Shown here: positions 3,201-5,707 of the stretch, piece after piece
Numbering within the stretch: the first letter of the stretch is position 1
Layout: the number at the start of each line of letters is the position of its first letter
NCBI GenBank assembly: GCA_003972865.1
Contig: QOAX01000317.1
Location: 1 to 5,707 of the forward strand
Origin: Verrucomicrobiota bacterium
GTDB lineage: Bacteria; Verrucomicrobiota; Verrucomicrobiia; Limisphaerales; UBA1096
Direction: 5' to 3'
Length of the DNA stretch: 5,707 bases
Program-made: the position numbers and the translations under genes
The notes under the pieces: generated by a model
The model's input: the letters and a program-made list of their open reading frames with translations, nothing else
Database searches by the model: none
What the model was told of the DNA's origin: nothing

Positions 3201-5706
3201 GGCGGTCGGTTCCCGCAAAACTCCTGACCCCGTTCCACGACGGTTCATTGGCAATCTTTACGAGGTTGGCGGGATCACTGTCTGTGCTCAGCCACAACTC
3301 GGCGTGATCATCCGCTGCAAGGTAAAACTCGTATGAAGCCGTATCGGCCGGGGTAAGGTAACCCTCCAACACAACCCCGTAGTTGTCCATGACATTGCCG
3401 GCCGGTTTCGTGTTGATGTCGCCGGACTGTGGCCACTCAAAATAACCGGCCACACCCTGAAAATCATACGCGTCAGGATACTTGGCGTTTCCGGTAAGGT
3501 CCCCAACCTGAGTGCCACCGATATCGCGGTATTCGCGAACACGCAGGCCCTGGGTTGTTGGGCCGTCCGGGTTTGCGTCGCCATAGGTGCGGCTCTGGGC
3601 AACGCCCGTAACCGTCAGGGGAGCCTTGGAAACAGTCAATGTTCCCGGCTGATGACTTATTGCATAATGCCCAGTACCATCGACCGCCTCGGTGGCAAAC
3701 GTAATCGCAACATCGCCAATGCCGGATGCGCTCGTCGCTGTGGTCGTCAGCGCCGGAGCGGTGGAAAAGACAGACTCACCCTCACCTGGTGCGAATCCCT
3801 GATTCGTATAAGTGAGCGCTGGATTCTCACTACCGTAGGCACGGCTCTGACTGTCGGCTGTAATCAACAGGTTCCGTTTCTTCACCTCGAACGAGGCCGC
3901 CTGAAATCGGTATTCAATCGGGATAGTTGCGTCCAGGGCATATACCAAGATATCAACCGTGCCGACATTGTTGATCGTTACCAATCTGGCTGCATCATCG
4001 CTCAGCACAGCCGGTCCTGAGATAAACACCATGACCCTCTTGCCCGTTGATGCCCTTAAACCCAAATCCAACGGGGGATCGCCATAATACACATCAGGCA
4101 AATCTGCGAGTGTGACGTAGGTAGCACTACCCTGCGAGATGGTTAAAGTATCTGTCACATCAGCAGCGCTATAGTTCGTGTCATCCATGCTGGCGGTGAC
4201 TGCATAACTGGCTACAAACAACGGCTCACTTGTGGAGCCGTCGTATTTGACGGTAACACTCCCCTCGAGACCCGCCGGCGTGGTGGTCACCGTTACTCCG
4301 TGAGCTTTCCCGTCGTAGTCTGCCGCATTATCACTCAAGGCAATGGTTGCCGTGGCTTTTGAAATGGTCAAAACACCATCGGTGTAGGCAAAACTGTAAT
4401 TGTCATCCGCACCCCCTGCGGCCGTGGTCGCGTAAGTGCCAACATCGCTGGTCGCAGTTGCCGCCGTGGTGACAGTCGGCTTGGTGTCGATATCATCAAC
4501 ATCATCCCCGTTTACATAACCGGTGGAAGTGAAACTAACGGCAGCCACCGCAGCGCCATAAATCTTTGCGACATCAGCAGCAGTCACTGCCACAACCGCC
4601 TTGCCTACGGTCAACTTCCCGTTGGCGGTGGTGATCTCGTAGTTGTTGTCGGTACCGGCAGAAAGGGTGATATCATAATCACCCACCCCACTTGTGGCAT
4701 CCGCACCTATGGTTGCCGCAGGCGCCGTATCCAAGACCGTGGCATCCTCGCTGTTCTCAAACCCGCTATAGGTAATGGTCGCGGCAGGATTGGCGCTGCC
4801 ATAGGTTTTGGCTAAGGCATCCGCCGTCGCCGACAATGCCTTCTTGGCGATCACCAAATCACCGGTAATATAACCGGAATAATTGTCCTCATTAACGCTT
4901 CCGACAATGGCATAGCTCCCCGCATTGGAAGGACCCGTTACCCCTGTCACAGCAACCACAGCTGCCACAGCAGCCACAGCTGCTGTTTTTACGTCACCAA
5001 CCACCTTGTCATCTGGCAACGTATCGCCTGTAACGTATAAAACTTCTGCAACTGCATCAACAGCTGTAACAGCTGCAACTGCAGCAATCGGCGCAACCAA
5101 GGTTGACCCCTGGCTGTAAGTCAGATCAACGGTAAGGCCTGCCGGAACGGTCGTCGTCGCGGCCAACTTGGCGGAGCCGTCATAGGTTGCCGCCAAATCG
5201 CTCAGGGTCACGGTTGCCGTGGCCTTGGCTATCGTCAAAGTACCGGTTTGAGTTCCCTGGTAAAGGGAGGAATCTGCAGTAGCGCTCACTGTGTAGGTTC
5301 CCGCGTTGGTCGGGCTGGCAACAGCCGCACCCGCCGCGTCCGCGTAGGTCACCACCACACTAACATCAGCCACCGACGGTGTTGCTGTCACCGCAAAGGC
5401 GGATCCCGTGTAAGTCACCGAAGTACCGCTGAGAGTGATGACAATCGTATTCTTCTCGACCGTCAAGGTGCCATCCACATGAGTGATGACATAGTTGGCG
5501 GCCGCCGCGCCGTAAACCACAATGCCGTATTCCCCAAGCGAGGAACTTGCATCAGCACCCGTGCCGACTGTCGCTTGAGTGCTGAGCACTGAACTATCCT
5601 CGCCATTTTGAAAACCGGTGTAGGTCAGGGTAAGGGCGGGATTGGCCTGCAGATATTCCTTGGTCTGGTCATCCGCGGTGATGGTCAAGGGAGCCTTCAG
5701 GATTGT
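1..5706 (-). CDS. Giant multidomain surface/secreted protein (MBG, PA14, Ig and ThuA-like modules), partial at both ends
   Basis: The minus-strand frame is open for 1902 codons with no stop; start codon, signal peptide, C-terminal anchor and stop all lie outside. Residue 1 is at 5704-5706 and residue 1902 at 1-3. Reading N to C: MBG_2-like (4-82), MBG_3-like (83-162), MBG_3-like with insert (163-288), MBG_2-like (289-367, 368-449), MBG_3-like (450-523), Ig-like (524-608), MBG_2-like (609-692), split MBG_2-like (693-1104) containing PA14 (714-1042), MBG_2-like (1105-1186), Ig (1187-1273), ThuA-like (1274-1667) containing PA14 (1298-1469), Ig (1668-1754), ThuA-like front (1755-1818), VYEN module (1819-1902). 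No cysteine occurs in the translated part, which fits an exported protein. The domain set suggests a verrucomicrobial adhesin or stalk protein. Family names are from recalled sequence patterns, not a profile search. The open frame is certain; the biological role is inferred. Confidence 0.97.
253..444 (-). other. ThuA-like domain 2, front part only (residues 1755-1818)
   Basis: It reads E-V-V-L-V-T-G-A-D-A-L-S-A-S-D-T-A-V-K-G-I-L-T-S-K-G-Y-G-V-V, then L-M-A-V-V-S-P-S-V-A-T-S-G-S-T-V. This is the first strand, first helix and second strand region of the same Rossmann-like domain as domain 1, here uninterrupted after the first strand. About 60 residues in, it switches to a beta-sandwich module. 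Whether the remainder of the ThuA-like fold resumes further left, outside the window, cannot be seen. Confidence 0.6.
445..705 (-). other. Cysteine-free Ig domain 2 (residues 1668-1754)
   Basis: The landmarks are A-T-A-G-D-S-V-V-L-Q-A-R, F-Q-W-Y-K-N-G-A-A-I-A-G-A with the core Trp at residue 1701, S-S-S-L-D-L-G-A-V and N-S-G-T-Y-K-V-I-A-T-D with Tyr at residue 1729. It is the same fold type as Ig domain 1 but clearly diverged. It separates the two ThuA-like segments, so Ig plus ThuA-like may be a duplicated unit. Confidence 0.82.
706..1887 (-). other. ThuA/glutamine-amidotransferase-like domain 1, split by PA14 domain 2 (residues 1274-1667)
   Basis: The domain starts with a strand, H-V-F-L-V-V-G, then is interrupted by a PA14 domain. 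It resumes with D-D-L-A-L-K-A-L-L-E-S-Q-G-F-T-V-T-L, S-F-V-V-I-S-S-T-L, P-I-I-N-L-A, A-G-H-P-L-A-G-G-L-S (His 1575), A-V-Y-G-Y-E-A-G-S-S-M and G-A-L-L-V-A-A-V-D-W-V. This order matches the Rossmann-like ThuA-type domain in secreted bacterial multidomain proteins ('VVG ... LeaLGytVtv ... vVISSTv ... HPLAaGLs ... YE.G ... AAVDWa'). No catalytic triad is evident, so a non-enzymatic role is likely. The family label is from recalled pattern. Confidence 0.68.
1300..1815 (-). other. PA14 domain 2, nested in the ThuA-like domain (residues 1298-1469)
   Basis: This is a complete, uninterrupted PA14 domain: I-R-E-F-H-D-I-G-G, Y-F-E-W-P-Q-S-G-D-I-N, D-N-Y-G-L-Q-A-V-G-Y-I, F-Y-V-A-T-D-D-N-S-Q-V-W-L-S (D-D at residues 1378-1379) and P-Y-Y-I-N-V-L-M-K-E-G-G-G-G-D-N-M-A-L-A-W (residues 1436-1442 are E-G-G-G-G-D-N). 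Its length is typical of the family. The D-D pair suggests a calcium/sugar site by analogy with PA14 lectins (inference). It serves as the template that exposes the insert in PA14 domain 1. Confidence 0.88.
1888..2148 (-). other. Cysteine-free Ig domain 1 (residues 1187-1273)
   Basis: The stretch has P-L-V-G-D-K-L-T-L-T-A, then F-E-W-Y-R-G-T-T-L-L-E-G with the core Trp at residue 1223, S-S-T-L-V-V-D-D-I and Q-S-G-R-Y-T-V-F-A-N-N with the Tyr-corner Tyr at residue 1251. This is the I-set-like bacterial Ig pattern (strand C 'WY+.G', strand F 'sG.Y.v.a.N'). The disulphide cysteines are absent, as is common in bacterial members. It probably acts as a rigid linker between the MBG stalk and the ThuA-like domain. 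Confidence 0.8.
2149..2394 (-). other. MBG_2-like repeat 6 (residues 1105-1186)
   Basis: It reads A-P-A-T-L-T-V-R-A-D-D-K-N-E-F-E-T, L-P-D-L-T-Y-S-L-S-G-F-V-N-G-E-D-A-S-V-V, V-P-G-D-Y-A-I and P-N-Y-A-A-N-H-V-N-G-T-M-K-I. It is the last MBG unit before the Ig domain. The 'YG' of the canonical motif is replaced by E-F-E, otherwise it is complete. Confidence 0.8.
2761..3198 (-). other. Ala/Thr-rich 146-residue insert inside PA14 domain 1 (residues 837-982)
   Basis: The insert lies between S-F-A-G-T-D-R-R and S-R-L-E-T-T-S-L-P-I-A-L, a place where PA14 domain 2 has only a short loop. It has three parts: a Thr/Ala-rich unit (D-T-I-T-L-T-A-P-S-A-L-D, A-G-A-I-A-A-G-I-N-A-G and S-A-G-V-V-T-I-T-A-A), copy 1 of the repeated L-Y-V-T-G-D-T-L-P-D cassette, and V-T-Y-T-V-S-G-V-I-E-A-G-D-S-V-K-L-T-I-T. 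The first and last parts resemble the second and first halves of one recurring beta-rich module of large bacterial and phage surface proteins, here in swapped order (inference from memory). The exact edges are uncertain by several residues. Confidence 0.65.
2834..2940 (-). repeat. Copy 1 of the 107-bp in-frame cassette
   Basis: Positions 2834-2940 match 4961-5067 with only 4 differences in 107 by hand alignment. Both copies are in the same orientation and reading phase (offset 2127 bp, a multiple of three). The encoded peptide core is A-V-A-E-V-L-Y-V-T-G-D-T-L-P-D followed by G-K-A-V-G-D-V-K-T-A-A-V-A-A-V-A-A. Three of the four differences change an amino acid (A/V, G/D and A/T). It has partial dyad symmetry, with a perfect 6-bp inverted pair at 2879-2884 and 2887-2892. 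Confidence 0.9.
3631..3882 (-). other. MBG_2-like repeat 4 (residues 609-692)
   Basis: It reads K-R-N-L-L-I-T-A-D-S-Q-S-R-A-Y-G-S-E-N-P-A-L-T-Y, then Q-G-F-A-P-G-E-G-E-S-V-F, G-I-G-D-V-A-I and G-H-Y-A-I-S-H-Q-P-G-T-L-T-V. The opening strand and Q-S-R-x-Y-G-x-x-N-P motif closely match the truncated front half of repeat 5. This shows that the next element in repeat 5 should be an 'A-L-T-Y..GF' strand rather than a PA14 domain. Confidence 0.8.
3883..4137 (-). other. Ig-like beta-sandwich unit between MBG repeats (residues 524-608)
   Basis: The stretch contains L-A-D-L-P-D-V-Y-Y-G-D-P-P-L-D-L-G-L-R-A-S-T-G-K-R-V, I-S-G-P-A-V-L-S-D-D-A, I-N-N-V-G-T-V-D-I-L-V-Y-A and Y-R-F-Q-A-A-S-F-E-V-K-K. This matches the bacterial Ig-like pattern '..LPD..YGD.P..L.A..SSG..V.F..SGPA.....V....GTV.I.A.....F.V.K' that commonly leads into MBG_2 arrays. 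No ligand-binding residues are evident. Confidence 0.65.
4138..4359 (-). other. MBG_3-like repeat 3 (residues 450-523)
   Basis: It begins A-T-A-T-I-A-L-S-D-N-A-A-D-Y-D-G-K-A-H-G-V-T-V and ends D-D-T-N-Y-S-A-A-D-V-T-D-T-L-T-I. The usual P-x-N-A-G-S-Y loop has diverged to E-P-L-F-V-A-S-Y-A-V-T-A, so the N-A-G turn is lost while the flanking strands remain. Otherwise length and order match the other MBG_3-like units. Confidence 0.72.
4360..4605 (-). other. MBG_2-like repeat 3 (residues 368-449)
   Basis: Landmarks are T-A-A-D-V-A-K-I-Y-G near the start, F-T-S-T-G-Y-V-N-G-D-D in the middle, D-V-G-T-Y-A, and D-N-Y-S-F-A-Y-T-D-G-V-L-T-I-S-K-A at the end. The 'NP' after Y-G is missing (Y-G-A-A-V-A-A), so it is a diverged member. 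It follows repeat 2 directly without a linker. Confidence 0.72.
4606..4842 (-). other. MBG_2-like repeat 2 (residues 289-367)
   Basis: The unit runs from K-A-L-S-A-T-A-D-A-L-A-K-T-Y-G-S-A-N-P through I-T-Y-S-G-F-E-N-S-E-D, S-G-V-G-D-Y-D-I and N-N-Y-E-I-T-T-A-N-G-K-L-T-V. All MBG_2-type landmarks are present and uninterrupted, so it is a good internal reference for the spacing between 'YG..NP' and 'ITY..GF' that is broken in repeat 5. Confidence 0.82.
4933..5088 (-). repeat. In-frame Ala/Val-rich insert in an MBG_3 loop, carrying copy 2 of the 107-bp cassette
   Basis: Residues 207-258 split an MBG_3-like unit between V-A-P and S-N-A-G-S-Y. The peptide is two Ala/Val-rich stretches (I-A-A-V-A-A-V-T-A-V-D-A-V-A-E-V and V-K-T-A-A-V-A-A-V-A-A-V-V-A-V) around a polar turn, L-Y-V-T-G-D-T-L-P-D-D-K. 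Positions 4961-5067 are about 96% identical at DNA level to 2834-2940. A proline codon flanks each side (CCG before, CCT after), but no clear target-site duplication is visible. It looks like a helical hairpin projecting from a beta-sandwich loop (inference). Confidence 0.8.
4961..5067 (-). repeat. Copy 2 of the 107-bp in-frame cassette
   Basis: This is the partner of 2834-2940, about 96% identical, with the same orientation and codon phase. The peptide is A-V-A-E-V-L-Y-V-T-G-D-T-L-P-D followed by D-K-V-V-G-D-V-K-T-A-A-V-A-A-V-A-A. It sits in a loop of an MBG_3-like unit, a context unrelated to that of copy 1. The Ala-rich flanks (GCN codons) extend beyond the matched region but are no longer alignable base for base. 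Confidence 0.9.
5221..5460 (-). other. MBG_3-like repeat 1 (residues 83-162)
   Basis: The unit begins I-V-I-T-L-S-G-T-S-V-T-Y-T-G-S-A, continues through V-V-V-T-Y-A, and closes with A-S-P-T-N-A-G-T-Y-T-V-S-A-T and G-T-L-T-I-A-K-A. This is the MBG_3 pattern ('v.LS.l..tYdGsak.vtvt..p', 'aPtNAGsY.v.a', 'G.LtIaKA'). It supplies the uninterrupted reference for the P-T-N-A-G-T-Y loop that is split by an insert in the next unit. Role: beta-sandwich spacer. Confidence 0.78.
5461..5697 (-). other. MBG_2-like repeat 1 (residues 4-82)
   Basis: This repeat opens with K-A-P-L-T-I-T-A-D-D-Q, has the loop signature N-P-A-L-T-L-T-Y-T-G-F-Q-N-G-E-D, then G-E-Y-G-I and A-N-Y-V-I-T-H-V-D-G-T-L-T-V at the end. 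This matches the MBG_2 pattern seen in long bacterial surface proteins (opening beta strand, 'YG..NP', 'GF.NGED', 'GdY.I', 'NY.i....G.LTV'). The usual 'YG' after the first strand is 'YLQ' here. Such units are thought to act as stalk spacers; no catalytic role is expected. Confidence 0.8.
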
Positions 5707-5707
5707 C

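Larger units (their letters stand above)
2581..3567 (-). other. PA14 domain 1, nested in an MBG_2 repeat and itself interrupted (residues 714-1042)
   Basis: The N-terminal part shows R-E-Y-R-D-I-G-G, Y-F-E-W-P-Q-S-G-D-I-N, D-N-Y-G-V-V-L-E-G-Y-L and F-Y-L-A-A-D-D-H-A-E-L-W-L-S. The C-terminal part shows S-L-P-I-A-L-T-A-G-T-S-Y-Y-V-R-A-L-M-K-E-G-G-G-G-D-N-V-A-V-T-W. Both are PA14 hallmarks; the D-D pair (residues 799-800) matches the metal-binding loop that supports carbohydrate binding in PA14 lectins (known of the family, untested here). The D-D to E-G-G-G-G distance is 209 residues against 57 in PA14 domain 2, because about 150 extra residues are inserted. By hand count about 63 of 108 positions in the N-terminal part match domain 2. 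Confidence 0.87.
2395..3630 (-). other. MBG_2-like repeat 5, split by a nested PA14 domain (residues 693-1104)
   Basis: The front part (3568-3630) is K-A-P-L-T-V-T-G-V-A-Q-S-R-T-Y-G-D-A-N-P and then stops being MBG-like. The back part (2395-2580) resumes exactly where expected with A-S-T-I-T-Y-A-Y-A-G-F-V-N-G-E-D, then G-V-G-D-Y-D-I and A-N-Y-A-V-T-H-P-N-G-K-L-T-V. Joined, the two parts give one normal unit of about 83 residues. The 329 residues between them form a PA14 domain with its own internal insert. The frame is continuous at both junctions. Confidence 0.8.
4843..5220 (-). other. MBG_3-like repeat 2, interrupted by a 52-residue insert (residues 163-288)
   Basis: The front half (5089-5220) reads T-V-T-L-S-D-L-A-A-T-Y-D-G-S-A-K and ends at T-Y-S-Q-G-S-T-L-V-A-P. 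The back half (4843-4932) resumes with P-S-N-A-G-S-Y-A-I-V-G-S-V and ends with Y-I-T-G-D-L-V-I-A-K-K. Joining V-A-P to S-N-A-G-S-Y restores a normal MBG_3 unit of about 75 residues, comparable to the preceding unit. The intervening 52 residues (4933-5088) are Ala/Val-rich and unrelated to the fold. The frame is kept at both junctions. Confidence 0.8.

Noticed and set aside
3288..3602. 104-codon minus-strand open frame in another phase
   Set aside because: It overlaps PA14 domain 1 in a shifted frame, and the main frame has all the PA14 motifs here.
2395..3630. Nested domains as an assembly or chimera artefact
   Set aside because: All junctions keep the reading frame, codon use and lack of cysteine are uniform across them, and the host domains resume at exactly the expected residue. 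Independent misjoins would not do this.
3652..4020. 122-codon plus-strand open frame
   Set aside because: It lies opposite MBG_2 repeat 4 and the preceding Ig-like unit, with no domain pattern. It is explained as an antisense shadow.
4967..4990. Hairpin plus T-run as a true transcription terminator on the plus strand
   Set aside because: No plausible plus-strand gene ends here, the stem is only 8 bp, and the same sequence is explained by Ala/Val-rich codons of the cassette.
2834..5067. The two cassette copies as a CRISPR-type or other interspersed repeat array
   Set aside because: There are only two copies, 2127 bp apart, each ~107 bp and part of an open coding frame, with no short regular repeat-spacer pattern.
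5248..5592. 114-codon plus-strand open frame rich in Arg, His and Ser
   Set aside because: It is the antisense of MBG repeats near the N-terminal side; the composition reflects the complement of Ala/Thr/Val codons.

Overview
The whole window lies inside one very large protein-coding gene on the minus strand. The reading frame whose codons occupy plus-strand positions 1-3, 4-6 and so on is open from 5706 to 1: 1902 codons, no stop, and neither the true start nor the true end. I read every codon of this frame by hand. The product is a modular secreted or cell-surface protein made almost entirely of beta-sandwich domains, and the translated part contains no cysteine. No RNA gene, CRISPR array, classical insertion sequence or second credible gene is visible.

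The architecture suggests a member of the Verrucomicrobiota, possibly a marine or Opitutae-type lineage. It combines MBG-type repeats, PA14 domains ending in K-E-G-G-G-G-D-N, cysteine-free Ig domains and ThuA-like 'VISST ... HPLAGGL ... YGYEAG' domains. This is an inference from domain style, and no marker gene is present.

From the N-terminal side (right end) to the C-terminal side (left end) the order is as follows. Residues 4-692 are a chain of MBG_2-like and MBG_3-like repeats with one other Ig-like unit. Residues 693-1104 are an MBG_2-like repeat split by a PA14 domain, which is itself split by a ~146-residue Ala/Thr-rich insert. Then come another MBG_2-like repeat, an Ig domain, a ThuA-like domain split by a second PA14 domain, a second Ig domain, and the front of a second ThuA-like domain that gives way to a 'VYEN...GGVYF' beta-sandwich module running off the window. 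The likely role is an extended surface stalk carrying PA14 (possibly carbohydrate-binding) and other ligand-binding modules. No enzyme activity can be assigned.

The most unusual content is the nesting. Domains repeatedly sit inside other domains with the frame preserved, in one place three levels deep. In addition, a ~107-bp sequence encoding an Ala/Val-rich 'LYVTGDTLPD' peptide occurs twice at about 96% DNA identity, inserted in frame in two unrelated hosts: an MBG_3 loop and the insert inside the first PA14 domain. It has partial dyad symmetry. It behaves like a protein-coding, palindromic mobile element or a recently copied cassette, and is the best candidate here for something undescribed.
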